Shown one piece after another: positions 10,690 to 23,333 of a stretch of 64,000 nucleotides of DNA. This stretch comes from Fragum whitleyi. Lineage: Eukaryota; Mollusca; Bivalvia; Cardiida; Cardiidae. The translations under genes and the position numbers were made by a program. The stretch lies in assembly GCA_948146395.1 (NCBI GenBank), contig OX411545.1, positions 15,923,526 through 15,987,525 of the forward strand, read 5' to 3'. The notes under the pieces were generated by a model that worked only from the letters and a program-made list of their open reading frames with translations, searched no databases and was not told the origin of the DNA. Positions within the stretch are counted from its first letter, which is position 1. Each line of letters opens with the position of its first letter.

Positions 10690-13550
10690 TTTCTCTTTGT
10701 CAGAATGTTGATAATGTTATTAAAATTCTCAAGGTATCCAGATACCATCAACTAATTCATTACACTAGGAGGATGGGAAGACATTCATAAATATAATCAA
10801 AGACAAGGGCGTAACTTCCATAACTCACATTACGGCGTAAATAAATCCTCTTTAGCAAATGTCGTTGACGAATGATCATTACATCGAAACTACAGCTTAT
10901 CCAAGCTATAGTTACGATTTTTCGATTATTCACCCACGCCCAAATCATAGAAAAGGGGAGCGGACGGAGGACATTCATCTTTTGCCATAGTCCACATATC
11001 GCCTTTAAGCCCCATCTGTGTTGGTGAATATTTCCGAAACGCAAGACAATGATCTAAAACGACTTTTAACACAAAACCCAGTCTTTTATTCTAAAAGAAA
11101 ATCTTGAATTTGGCATTCAAATATTCGGCAAATGATTATGACGCTATGATCTAAATAAGGCCTAATTTGATGAATATCTATGACCCGCAACATTTCGGAC
11201 TCCATTTGAATAGAGCGCATTAACGCTCCTTCACGTGGGCGTATTTTACGTGACCAAAATCTCATTAAAATATATTAAATTGTACGATAGAGTATGCGTT
11301 TCCCGAAAAAGCCACCGTTTGACCATTGGTTTGTATTTTTATGTAACTCATCTTTCATACGACTAAATCAGGAATAATTATTCAAAGAATGTTCACGAAA
11401 AGCGAGTTTGTTATTCTACACATAGACAGGGGTTTTAATCCTATATATTCCATGATAGTCGCCCTCTGAGTAGGAATAAATTTCAAAATTCTAGTTACGC
11501 CTATTCTAGATCATTAACAAAGAACAAACGATAGAAATCCCACCCCTCAAACTTGCTAAGTGTAACAGTTTTCAACGGGACAAAATTGAATGTAGTAGAA
11601 ATTTTTTTTTTCTTTTAAAAGGGCATTCCATCTTTAGATTAGGGAGATTAAATTTCTCCCTTCTTTCAACCGACGCATGTACAATTATACTACATCAAAA
11701 TTAAAACGCGGGGAATTTTCCGATTTTGTATACCCACAGGGATCACCGACGCATTGTATAATTCCTTTCATACATTTATATTAAATAGAAATTTATGTTA
11801 GTACGATTCTCAAAAGCGAGTGGATGGTAAATTTATGCCACTTTGTAGGATATCCTTATCGAAATATTTTTAAACAACCAACAAAGGTTTCAAAGAAATT
11901 GTATATTGATATAACTTCATGTGCAGATTCTGGATACGAACAGACCTACGGCATTTAGGATAACAATACCCAAACGAGCGGCCAAGATTAAAACGCCCGC
12001 ATTATTTATGCCTACTTGACAATTTTCTATGTACCACTGCTTGGGGCGCTCGCTGTGCTTTGATATGGTTCATATCTCGAGTTAAGTCTACGATTATGCC
12101 CACAACTAGAACTGTGGCCAAATCGTCTTTGGAAGTACGTTTGACTCCCAATCATACGGTCATGTAATCATACCCTAGTTGTATTAAATATCCTTTTCGC
12201 TTGCCAGATCACCAAACTCGTCTAAACCATGCAGAATTCCTTGATTTACATCAACATCGCACCGAAATGGCCACTGAATTTCCGCCGTAAGTCACGAGGG
12301 TAGGTTAATGTTAGTGATGCCCGACTTCTTAAATACTTAAAAGTCTCCAGTGCGAAAAGGTTGAATTATATTTACTAATACAAACCGAAATATGGTATTA
12401 AAGTGATAAAAAAGATGTTTACTTATATGTGCAGCTCTCAGACAATATTCCTGACTTCATAGAAAAAGATTTGGGATTATCTCATAATTCACAGCTAAAC
12501 ATATTTACTTTGTGCATTTATATAAAAGTTGGCTCTGACATTTAGAAACATATATCGTTCATCATAATGCAGTAATTTTGGCTATTTTTTCCTAGTTTAT
12601 GGGTGTGAAAACGAGTCGTTTAATTTCATATACATGGCTATGCAGAATTCCTATAAAGAAAGCTAGCCCTGATATACACGCTATTCATGTACAAAGTTGA
12701 AGGGCATAAAAGCAAATTCAAATGGTTAAACAATTAACATGCTTTCATGATTAACCAAAAAGTAAAGATTAAGCCGTTTCTTCCTATAACGGCTATTCAT
12801 AATGAATGCGAAGACAATAAACAGATATATAAAATATATGGCCAATAAATGTGCCTCCGTCTGTCGGATACAGCCATTCCTAGAATGATAAATATCACGG
12901 TTTATGCGATTGCTTCCGCTCCAGTGAAATTCAAAACTGATTTATCAAATAAGCCAGTACCGCTGTATGACAGCTAAAACAGGAATATGTGGCAAGAAGA
13001 AATCGCTGACAAACACGAGTATTCTGTCTTAATAATAATGACATAATATCTTGCTCGTTTTGCTTACCATAAATATTGAGAAAACGTATATATTTGGGGA
13101 AAGAAATTTTGCAATTTTGTTTCAAATATTTTCCTAGATAGGTTTTTTGAAACGTCCCAACTACAACTTAGATCATCGTAGATTTGACTTCAAGTCGACC
13201 CAACCAATTCATTTTTCATCTCCGATCAAATATTTTGCAGATAAAGGACGTTGTTTGGTGAAGGGGTGTCGTTACTGAATACACGTGGAGGTGCCAGCGA
13301 TACGTCAATTGGTTTGTTGTGTATCAGTATTCAGTAAAATAATCTGTATCATTTCCATTTTTTCTGATTGAATAAGATTAGTAAAGGATGCGTCTCAAGC
13401 ATAATGTCAACAGGCGTCTTTGTACAATTAGCAGATTGTTTCCTTGTAAAGCGAACAACCCTCGTAAATTGAATTACTTCTCCCTTGACGTTTGATGTTT
13501 TCGGATCTTTGGAGACATTATTTCATACATAGTACAGAAACGTAACAAAA
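10690..13550 (+). repeat. Old duplicated block, copy 1 (partner 29430-32190)
   Basis: Islands of clear similarity occur in the same order and orientation as in 29430-32190. These include 'GATGGGAAGACATTC' (about 10772), 'GACGCATGTACAAT' (about 11671), the stretch around 'ATATATGGCCAATAAATGTG' (about 12835) and 'GTCAACAGGCGTCTTTGTAC' (about 13405). Between islands alignment is poor. No ORF is conserved. It could be an old segmental duplication or two copies of a long non-coding element. A block at about 10795-11512 is absent from the partner. Confidence 0.65.
11030..11410 (-). repeat. Dispersed repeat with conserved CACGTG core, copy 1
   Basis: Read on the minus strand, this stretch matches 37490-37905, including 'TTTCGTGAACA', 'GGCTTTTTCGGGAAACGCAT', 'CACGTGAAATACGCCCACG' (here the complement reads CACGTGGGCGTATTTTACGTG-like) and 'GATCATTGTCTTRCGTTTCC'. 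A shorter third copy is at 38345-38460. It lies in the block that the partner duplicate at 29.5 kb lacks, so it probably arrived by insertion. Family not recognised. Confidence 0.6.
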
Positions 13551-13848
13551 TCTTTACAACTGGATGATAATAAATTTCATTTATTCAAATTCTTTATTTT
13601 ATTTTATTTTTTCGAACATCAAAGCACAGAGTTTCATGTCGTTATTTTTTTTGAAAAGAACCACTATAGTATCACATTATAGTCACATAAGACACATAAA
13701 TGCAAGCTTTCTAATTAAACCTTAGCTTGTTTTAACTTGGCACATCAAATATCTACCTGCTTTACTTGTGTTAACTTGCTACATCACATGGCTACCTGCT
13801 TTCTAAGAAATCCTTCACTTATTTTTACTTGCTACATCACACATCATC

Positions 13849-14064
13849 GTGTGGTGTCCGTGGTCTAGAGGTAGACCGTCGGCCTCTTGACTCAAGGGTC
13901 CTCGATTCCCGGGATCGGCTATCGATCTTGGTTCTTTCATTTGCCAACACATTCGGCGCGAGTGCTGGTGAATTTTCCAGGAAGCAGAATCGAGGGGATT
14001 AATCTAAGTTGTAAGAACTTGTTTCCCAATCGATGTAAAATAAAACAAATAAGTTTGAACCAAA
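13849..14064 (+). mobile_element. tRNA-headed SINE, copy 2
   Basis: A box TGGTCTAGAGG at 13861-13871 and a B box ending CGATTCCC at about 13910, with the same body as the 7108-7312 copy. It keeps the 'CTCAAGGGTC' segment between the boxes that copy 1 has partly lost. The 3' end is AT-rich (GTAAAATAAAACAAAT). The shared body between two independent insertions identifies a true SINE family. Confidence 0.8.
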
Positions 14065-15000
14065 CCTACATCAAATTACTACCTTCTCACTAAATCAAAA
14101 TGCTCAAAGCACTGGAGGTGGACGATTGTGGTTGCATTGTGGCGAAAATAAAACCAGACGAAGAAGGAATTAATCCAAGTAAATACATGATGAATTAAAA
14201 TGTTTCAGCCCTATTTCGGCAAGTTTCATTTTTAATGCAAACTTTATAGGAATCACATCGTGTGAGTGTGTGTTTTTTCTTTTTGTTAAACCTATGTTTA
14301 TGGTTCAAAATACGAATGGAATATGGCATTAACACCTAAGTTTTTTTTTTTTTTATTGGGGGGGGGGGGGGTGTTTGTTTAAGAGTAATGTGTGATTCGT
14401 CACGCAAAAGAGGAAGCACAAGAAAAGGAATTTGAATGAAATAGATCGGTTTAAGTGCCGGTCAACCAGAGGTCGCATTTTCAAAACTCTTTTACGCAAT
14501 TACCAGATCGTTCCTTTTTGGATCGAGGGTTACATAATAATCAGGGACATCCAACCCTCTTTTGTTCGCATGAGCTGGTTTACTTCAATTTTATTTTAAA
14601 AATGACTCTTATGTTTTAAAGTAACATAGGATGTGTTAATGTACACATCCACAAATAGCGTCAAACAATTATATTGATGAGGAACACATGAAATCTCGCA
14701 AGTTCATCTGCAGTTTCAAGGTTATGATATCATTGAAATTATATATTTCCAAACGTAGGTCTACATTTCCTCTTCTAATGGCAGTGTATTTGATAAAATA
14801 TGAATTGAAAGACACTGTTTTGCTTGTGTTGATTCTTCTCATATTTTCCAAGAAGCTTGGTTGAAAATATCATAAAACCTTAATGGGAAAACGAATCTTT
14901 CAATCAAAGATCGAAAAGCAATTCCTTATTGTGTTTAAAGAAATATTATTAAGCGGGATTTTTCTTCTTCTCTAACGAACATAACTCTCGTATAAATTTA
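14065..15000. other. AT-rich intergenic DNA with T/G homopolymers
   Basis: Contains a T-run followed by a G-run at about 14341-14371. No gene or transposon is recognised. Confidence 0.5.
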
Positions 15001-15130
15001 TAACGATCGCAGATCGTGTCTTGCGAAGCAAGACACGATCAAAGATCGTTTCGCGGTAGTACCGTTTTATTTTTTTTTAGACGGTTTATCAAAAGAGTGA
15101 TTTAGACCCGACCCATCATTTTTACTATGC
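15001..15130. repeat. Dispersed repeat with perfect 13-bp hairpin
   Basis: GATCGTGTCTTGC, a 3-base loop GAA, and GCAAGACACGATC form a perfect hairpin at 15012-15040. Then follow 'TTTCGCGGTAGTACC' and 'TTTAGACCCGACCCATCATT'. A partner at 23840-23990 keeps the flanks but lacks the second hairpin arm. The two copies lie just outside the two ends of the LTR element. Confidence 0.6.
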
Positions 15131-15535
15131 GAAAAAAAAGTGTGATTTTTTCGGTAAGGGCGCCGGAGCAAGCGATTTGATTGGCTAAAAATGCGAATTT
15201 TAAAATTGAAAATGCCAACATAAAAGTCTATGAGGAAATTTAGATACACTTTTACTTTATTTATTTTTTTCTTCTACGAAAGGATGTAAAAAATTGAATA
15301 ATTTCGTTAGATTTTAATCGCAAATATTCACCTCTCGAAATGTCAACAACATCCCACTTCCAGTTTCTTCGACTCGGATAAATTATATCGAAATCTGTCA
15401 AGGTTTTCCTTAGTTTAAAGGTAACGGGGATAATTTTCGGTTATTTCATTTTGAAATTTGTTCAGTTACACCATCCGCAAGCTGAATAACCCTATATTGT
15501 AGGCTAGCAACCAAATCTATCCGTGATATTGGTTG

Positions 15536-15788
15536 TATAGCAAGATTACACTGTGACCTAAAACATAATCAATACAAACAGGTATCCGGGTGGACTTACC
15601 TTCCTAGCCCTAGGATTCCGTGAACAACAACGAGAGTAATAGAAAGTACGACTTACCGTCTTGAGAGCTCGGCCAGAAAGAACGCTGGGTGTGCTGGTGA
15701 CGTCATTCACGTGTTCCCGAACACTGCTGGGCTATGACGTCACGAGCACCTTATGCTGTGATAATCGCCCACCATGAAATCTACCACA
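15536..15788 (-). repeat. 3' LTR of the non-coding LTR element
   Basis: Same length as the 5' LTR; four substitutions: three cluster around the second donor-like site (here GAAGGTAAGTCC) and one lies before the GAGCTC near 15665. CRE palindromes are at 15698-15705 and 15735-15742 and CACGTG near 15709. Near-identity indicates a recent insertion, or gene conversion between the LTRs. Confidence 0.8.
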
Positions 15789-15802
15789 CTCCTCCCCATC
15801 TT
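15789..15802 (-). other. Candidate polypurine tract
   Basis: On the minus strand AAGATGGGGAGGAG directly abuts the TGTGG start of the 3' LTR, the position where plus-strand DNA synthesis is primed. It has 13 purines in 14 bases. Confidence 0.7.
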
Positions 15803-16539
15803 ATGATGGAATGATGTTCACCTTTGAATGTTATAGATCCTTTCTAAAATGGTGAAGGAAACTAAGATATATCCATCAATTTTAACAGCAGATTATCCTT
15901 TTCTCATAATTGAGTAGGACACAATTATTCTAAAATACTTACCTATTTTGTATAAGTGTAAATTGATCCTTTAATTCATTGAATAAGGAAACACTATTTT
16001 CATAATGTTCATTATAGAAATTTCCCTCTTTTCATCAACACTATAGGAAATAATATTGTTCAATGTCAATCTCAGAGTCTCACTTAAATAAACAAGACTA
16101 GCAAGTTCCTAATTAATATAATCATTAACCAAATAAAGTAGCCAGATGGCCACAATTGAGAGTTCTGGTTTCGCTTGAGTTAAAGGCCAAGTTATGATAT
16201 ATGCTCCAGAATGTATTGAATCTTCTTCATTCAATCAAAGAGAGACTTAATTTACACGATGATATTGAATACAAGATATTTGGCCAATCATTAATCTGAG
16301 ACAGACCTACGAAAGACGTAGGATGCATAAGATGCAAGATATGTTGTCATTTGTAACTAAATACTGCTGAGGTAGTAAGATAATCAGACCAATGGCATTC
16401 TGAGTTATTTAGCAACATATTTCTACTGTATCTCACAATTACATTGCAAAATACACCTTGCAGAAAGATTGTCTTGATACCATGAGAATAACATTTGTTC
16501 ACATTCAACTACACTTGACTTCCTGTCTCCTCCCTCACT

Positions 16540-17590
16540 CATATATAGGAAATGAGACACCAATGTCAGTAAACACGACCTGTCCTTATCCCAAACATGG
16601 GTAGGACCATACAACTGGTTTTGACACACTGATGTTACCTCACTTTGGTCGTATTCATAAACTGAACCTTTTCACAATGTTATATAGGAAACAGTTATAA
16701 ATGGATGTATTACTAACCTTCAATTCCTCATTTCAATTTGACTATAGGAATAAATAGGTTACTAGTTACATTCTAAATCTCAAAGTCTCATTGCATTGAA
16801 CATAGCGATAAAACTAAATTACTCCACCAAGATTATACCTGTGGCCTAAGTACTTTTCCTAAGACATTTATATGCATGATATTATTATAGATTTGATTTC
16901 ACTTGTACTAACATGAGTTTCATGGATTTCTTGGATTTTGGGTCTAATCTCTCTAAACTCATTTCAAAATAACATTATTTGCTTTATGTATATTCTTATA
17001 ATGGTTCTAAGCTTAAACTAACATGCATTCTTGTTAATCTTCATAAATTATCGTTTTCACACAACCCTAAACTGTAGTAGTCATTTAAGACATTAATGAA
17101 TCTCGGAATGTCACTTGTTTGAATGCTTGATATCCTAATGATGATTGTCTATAGGTACCACTAAGAATATATCTTACCAGTTCCTTATTAACATTTAGCT
17201 TCCTCGTTTCATAAGACTATAGGAATGTTAATGGACGTAACTCAAAAGTGATTGTCAATTCAACTACCTCATTTCATAAGACTATAGGAATGTTCGCCAA
17301 AATTACCTAAGACATTGTAACGTTGAACTTCCTCATTTCATAAGACTATAGTGATGTTACCTAAAGTTACCTAAAACATTTAAAGTTGAACTTCCTCATT
17401 TCATAAGACTATAGGAATGTATAGTTTGATGCGATTTCAATCTCAAAGTAGCTTTGCATTAAACATTATAGCTAAACGCCTTAACCACTAAAATTCTCCA
17501 CCAGGAGTATACTGGTAGCCTTAACATATTTCCTAGGGCAATATGCACGACAATATAATTATTACAGATCTGCTTTTACTAACATGAGTT
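16540..17590. repeat. Nested tandem repeats inside the LTR element (60 bp within ~660 bp)
   Basis: A 60-bp unit containing 'TTTCATAAGACTATAGGAAT' occurs four times in register at about 17207, 17267, 17328 and 17388, with degenerate relatives near 16030, 16530, 16670 and 16730. A larger period of about 660 bp links 16785-16920 with 17441-17590 (both run 'CTCCACCA', then 'ACTAACATGAGTTTC'). The region is non-coding on both strands. Confidence 0.65.
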
Positions 17591-19651
17591 TCAATAAGAG
17601 TATTTACCTTTCTGAATTGTGTGAATACCCCAATTGCATTTGAAGTTTAAAAGATCTACATTTGAATAATTTACATGAAGAATACAAGACGAGAATACAA
17701 GATGAGACTTTGCTCCGAGACTAAGAGGTATGAAGATTTTGACCACCACTCACTTCAATTCATACTTCCTAAGTACAACTAAGCCTCCTCCCTCTCTCAT
17801 ATGTAGGTAGAAATGCATTCTATTGATGGTGACATATTACGAAGCTTTGTTAAACAGCAGAATGCTTAATTGCACAAATAAATATTCTTGAACAAGGTAG
17901 CTTTCAGAGAATCTGATGATTAGTTTCACTGTGTTATATACTTACCTTTCCATCCTGATATCAGTTAGACTGAGTAGGGTTTGCATCCTCATTGTCAATA
18001 GAATAAGTGAATAAGTTGACAATAGGAAAGCCTTTAATGTACCTACCGGTAACCAATGTTAGAATTCTCATGTATCTGAATGGCACTAGAATTCCCAACA
18101 TGTTCAATTTTAGCTCACTTAGTTATGAAAATAATACCATTTCTCCTTTACCTCAATTGTAACAGGGAGGTTGGAAATATTAAACATACTTATATGCATC
18201 CGACCGACTCAATGTCTTTGGAATGCGACAAGGTTACATTTTTCGGACTATTCTATTTTGGGCTGTAGCTACATACAGTTTTGTCTTTTGGTTTGTAAAT
18301 CAGAAACTAATCGCATGTCTCCCTGTGATAGGAATTACATAATTCACTCCTTCTGATTTCTCTTTAACTTATGATTATGTTCTTTCCCATTTCTACTCTC
18401 TACTATCATTTTGAAGAACCAGGTTCTCTTAACCACATTTCTTTTTAACATCTGAAAACTATTGAAGTAAAAACAAGAAATATTGCGGGTGGTATTCTGA
18501 TTTAATCTAGTATAGTATACTTTTATAAATGTAGTATTATCTCTATGTGCTGATAAGCACCAAAATTGTAGACATGTTGTCAAAGGAAATCAACCTGGCT
18601 TCTTAATAATTTGACTTAGAGATTCAAGACTAAATGACGACTTGAAAATATATGCATATACAAAATTACACTGCAAATTACTGTATGAGTAAAAAGATCA
18701 AGAAATATAACTATTTTTCTGATTAAACTGCGCCCACAGAGACTGAATACATAAATCTGTAGCAGTAGAGAAATAACCAGTTGACAAACGAAAATTGTGG
18801 ATTATTTTGCACTTTACATTTTGACTTTTCTTAACATTCGAAGATTGTCATGATTAATATTATTAAATGTAAAAAGAATAATAGGACATGATAATGAATT
18901 TGAATTTATAGATTTAGACTTCAATAATAATTTTCAGAAATTGAATCTCTAATGTCTGAGAACAACAGAGAAGATGTTGCATCATGAATGAAGAAAGGGA
19001 ATATTGGAAAAGTATTATTAATTCTGTTCTTTCCACATAAGCAAGTGTTTGCAGTTGGAACAGATCAATTTAGAATTATTTGAATATTAATAGCTATCCA
19101 CGTATAGCAACGAAATTGCTAGTTGAAACAGTAAACACAGTACCTAAAGGTTTCTACCTTATTCCCCTGCAATATATGAACATTGTAGGAGCAATCTCAA
19201 AATAGAACCTTGAAATACTCCATGCAATATAAATACCACATGCTGCATTTTGATATCCATCTATAGCAATGAAGCTATTTAGACTTGCTCAAAAGACAGC
19301 TTCTGGTCATGATGCCCCCAACAACAAATAATGTGATTGGAAAGTACAAATATACATACATTATTTACTATCAACTCCTATCCATTTGTAGTGAAAATTA
19401 CTTGGAAGGATAACAGTATCTAATGTGTGAACCCCTGCAATATCGGAATATTACTGGGATAAATAAACATCCCTGATTCCCGCCTACAATAAAAAGATAT
19501 TGTAAAGAGCAAAAAGTAACAAAAAATTATCAAAACATTGAGATAATAAATTGCTAATTGAATTGGAAATTTTGTATCCGTACTAGAATGAATTAAACGG
19601 AAGGCTTCTAATAAGGATAATTATCAACCCTTTACTACAAATGTACGATGG

Positions 19652-19691
19652 CCCAAAGCTGACTAAAGACGGCAGTCAGTCGTCAGAAACT
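19652..19691. repeat. Outlying copy of the AAAGCTGGCCAATGACGG unit
   Basis: 'AAAGCTGACTAAAGACGGCA' followed by 'GTCGTC' matches the unit repeated at 22355-22562 but lies 2.7 kb away, still inside the LTR element. Confidence 0.5.
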
Positions 19692-19927
19692 TAGGTACAT
19701 TTATAAATAAATCAAAGCACTGAAAGTACTGATAAGTTGGAATGCGTTTAGGCGACGGTGACCTCAAGCTACTAACGAAGCTGACGCCTCCCGCCCAGCA
19801 CAGGTGATCACATAATACGTCTCGTCTTTTGACAGGCGTATATAAATCAATGTATTTCAACAACGAGAGACGCTTAAACCTCTGAATCGCTATACAGGCC
19901 TGAATCTGATGAAAGAAAAATGATAAC

Positions 19928-20467
19928 AAGAGGGCCAGAATGACCATAAACCGCTCACCTGAATTCGATTGGTCCAATGGAACTTATCCAAGAAACTTTC
20001 TGGCAAAGTTCATTCAAATTTGCCTAGTTTTCGAAGAGAAGACATTATTCGAATTATAAGCAGTCATAATAGACCCTGCCAACCCATTCATTACAGAGGA
20101 GACTTAAAATTAGCCCTACCCTGTCACACTCATATTTATGGGCTAATGACAATTTTGCCAACAATATTTGAAGAGGGTCATCAAAGGAACATTCTTGTAA
20201 AGTATGATTGAAATCTACTCAGGGGTTCAGGAGGAGATGTCGTTCAAAGATTGTGGGCTCAAAATAAGCTCCGCCCTGCCATACCCATATTTATTGACCA
20301 ATTAGAATATAGCGACAATTTTGAAGAGGGTCACATTCTGGCAAAATTTCACTGAAAACGGCCCTGCGGTTTAGGAAAAGAAGAAGTCTTAAGAAAGATG
20401 ACGACGGACGACGGAGTCAGGGTGATCCTAAAAGCTCCCCTTGAGCACGTTGTGCTCAGGTGAGCTA
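19928..20467. mobile_element. GCTCACCTGA-type non-coding element, short copy
   Basis: It begins AAGAGGGCC and CCGCTCACCTGAATTC and ends with a TGAGCAC-GTT-GTGCTCA hairpin plus GGTGAGCTAAAG. The interior keeps the 'TCAGGAGGAGATGTCGTTCA' and 'GACGACGGACGACGG' segments of the family. It sits inside the LTR element. Confidence 0.7.
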
Positions 20468-21024
20468 AAGAAGAAGATAATACGGACCATACAGCCGACT
20501 AATTGACGCACAGGGGAACACTTATTCACTCAAAACAGTTTTTATATTATTTTTCGAATGACTTCTGCTCCATTCGAGTTATCAATTACATTTTCAATGA
20601 GAAGTGTCGCAAAGTGGACCTCAACATGTGATTTGTGCGTGATATAAAGATATTTTCGCTGGGAGGTCTTTTACTTCATGGGTTGGAATCTCAAGACAAT
20701 TTTTGGACGAAGTTCAATTGTGATTTCGACCTTTCTGACTCCAAAATTGGGTACTTTCACGGGTCATTGAAAAGTTTTATGATTTTGATCAATTGGTTGT
20801 TCAGTTAGAAGAGAAATTGTTAACTGTTTAAATTTACTGATGACCGTGACATGTATGACCCCGAAACAATAGGGCATTTCTTTGGGTCATGGGCAATATT
20901 TGAGTAAATTTCGTTATTGCAGGTCAATTGTCTCTCCATTTATCTAGCGGAAAGCAAAAGGTCAATGGACTGAGAGACAGACATGATGAAATCAGTATGT
21001 GCTCCTCTACTTCTGAGTAGGGGG

Positions 21025-21449
21025 TACAGTTAATAACATCGTGAAATTGATAAGGTGAACGATTTTGGAATGATTTAGGCATGATGTTGAATGAATGAGC
21101 GGAACGAGTTTTGAGTGAAATTTAAGGGAGGGAATCCAGTGTCGCTTGTTTTGTTCAGGATGAACAAAATTAGCGATATATAAAGCTTATATAAAATATA
21201 CATAAAAGTTCAATCAATAGCTTGCTTTATCGTCAAGAACCAATCAGACGCTTTAAATTTCAATTATGTCAGTGAAATCGCGAATTGGTTCTTGTTTAAT
21301 TTATTTTGAATGTACATGTTGATCTTATTTTTTTAATAACTTTGATCGTTTTTGAATTGTTTGAGTGAGTGTTTGGAATGAATCAATGGAGCGCTGAGTG
21401 GGCGTTTTTTATTGAGATGAATGTCAATTTCACGATGTAACTAACTGTA
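21025..21449. mobile_element. MITE-A copy (reverse) inside the LTR element
   Basis: Reads TA-CAGTTAATAACATCGTG to ATGTAACTAACTG-TA, both ends intact with flanking TA, in reverse orientation to the 9311-9751 copy. The central inverted repeat ('TTTTGTTCAGGATGAACAAAA') is preserved. Confidence 0.8.
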
Positions 21450-21844
21450 TGGTGGTGCTCTTAAACGTGTTGATGTGTAAGAATGTGAAGAAAACAAGTT
21501 GAACTAGTTGGTTTGTTTCAAATGGCTAATTGTCTTAGTGATAAATACAATTGGGCAAAGATATTCATAATTCAATGAAAGATATGGTGGTAAGGGTTTA
21601 TGAGGATGAGTATTGAGTTTTTACAATGAAACATGCATGTAGATAACTGCAATATGACGAAAAAAAACCGACAATATGTTGCAAAAATATTTATTACCTT
21701 TAAAAGTGTATCATCACTTTAAGAAAAGATTTTTATTTCGTAGCTAAGACAGAAATTTACAATATTACACCATGTCAAAAGAAGGTCGTTCAGAAAGAGA
21801 AACTATATCTTTAAAAGAAGCTATAACATAATTCTACGAAAAAT

Positions 21845-21965
21845 AGGTCGCGACCTTACCAAATAAGTAGATCACGTGATTGGTCTGTGCTATTGCTACA
21901 ATACTGAGAAAACAGATCGCGACATTACCAAATAATCAGATCACGTGATTGGCTAGTGCTATTGT
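21845..21965. repeat. Tandem pair with ATCACGTGAT palindromes
   Basis: Two units about 68 bp apart share 'TCGCGAC', 'TTACCAAATAA' and 'ATCACGTGATTGG'. The CACGTG palindromes are at 21871-21880 and 21940-21949; a further CACGTG lies near 22215 and another near 23100. Confidence 0.6.
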
Positions 21966-22354
21966 CAATTGCTGACCTTATTGGACTTGACTTATCACAT
22001 GATTTCCTAATATAGTAATGCAAACATGTGATACTAATATATTAGTACGCAATTTTCAACAAATATCGTTTAAAATAAAATTAGCGTGTTGATAATATAC
22101 GTGAAGTGATAGTTGTGTAATTGTACAACATTATTACTTTTTGATGAAATAAACTGTATGTCTTTGTCAAGTTGAGATATACAAAATAGGCCGAAGTGTA
22201 TTCACATCCTGTTCACGTGATATGTGTTCTCAAGAAACCTGAAATGAAATTATGTTGTGTTCATTTTGCGGTTTTGTTAAATCTAAGTTGGAACTGCTCC
22301 GCATTCCAACTTAAAAAACAATCTCTACTACAGAAGGTAGCATGTAAAATATGG

Positions 22355-22562
22355 CTTAAAGCTGGCCAATGACGGCGACCAGTCGTCAAGAAGTGAAAAG
22401 TACATTATCAAATTATATAACTTATGGCTTAAAGCTGGCCAATGACGGAGACCAGTCGTCAAGAAGTGGCGTATATAATTAAATACACAAAGTAATATAA
22501 CTACAGGTAGTAGGTACCTTGGATTAAAGCTGGTCAATAACGGCAACCAGTCGTCAATAAGT
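22355..22562. repeat. Three tandem copies of an ~80-bp unit
   Basis: 'TTAAAGCTGGYCAATRACGG' followed by 'AACCAGTCGTCAA' or close variants begins near 22355, 22432 and 22523. Each copy can form a small CTGG/CCAG hairpin. Non-coding; function unknown. Confidence 0.65.
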
Positions 22563-23313
22563 GTCGTGTATTAAAATTCAAAAACAAACAAGTGGTAAAG
22601 AATGAAAATGAAAATTAATCCTTATTCATGTACTCTAACCCAAAGGCCGTGCAAACCGGCACGAAAAGTCAGGAAGTCATGTACATTTACCTTTAAAAAT
22701 TCCAAAAATAAAAATTCCCGACTCAATAATTGAAAGTTAAATCAATGTTTCAAAAAAATTGAAATAAACGAAACGAAACATTGAACTAATCATGTCACTC
22801 CATCCAAAAAATCCAAATAAAAACCAACAAAAGACATTAGCTTTGGAAAAACTTGAAAAATAAACAAGAAATAGCCAAAAATATACAAAAAATTCATTTC
22901 CGGCGGCCATTTTGGAAAAACCGGAAGTTCAAAATCGGTCACGTTCACGATCGTTAATTTGCTTACATTTGCAAAAATACGCCAAAGTAAATAAAATTTC
23001 TCTGGAGTTACACAAACTAGTTCATAAAAATGCCACAAAAATGACATAGAATAAGTTAAAATACAGGGAATTGCGAATATATTTCGTGCAATAGGATGTC
23101 ACGTGAACCCCTCATTTCCCACAAAGTTAAATTCTCAATCCAACGTATTTACGAAAAAATACAAAGGCGTGAGCTACTCCCGTATCGTGTAACACGTCTC
23201 GAAACATAGCGAAGGCCTATTCTTAATTGCTTACTTAGAACCGACTGAAATATGATCCAAGCCATTATTCATCGGCTAGCCGCAATTACAAACGCGAAAA
23301 TAAACCGCTAGTT

Positions 23314-23331
23314 CGTTTTGTCGCAGTGCCA
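23314..23331 (-). other. Candidate primer-binding site
   Basis: On the minus strand TGGCACTGCGACAAAACG begins two bases after the 5' LTR ends. TGG at this spacing is what a tRNA CCA end would pair with. I could not assign the tRNA. Confidence 0.6.
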
Positions 23332-23333
23332 TT

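Noticed and set aside
19663..19977. A 104-codon minus-strand ORF with a hydrophobic N-terminus inside the LTR element, considered as a possible gag or envelope-like remnant.
   Set aside because: Its start lies in an inserted GCTCACCTGA-type repeat, it has no zinc knuckle, protease or other motif, and its size is expected by chance in AT-rich DNA.
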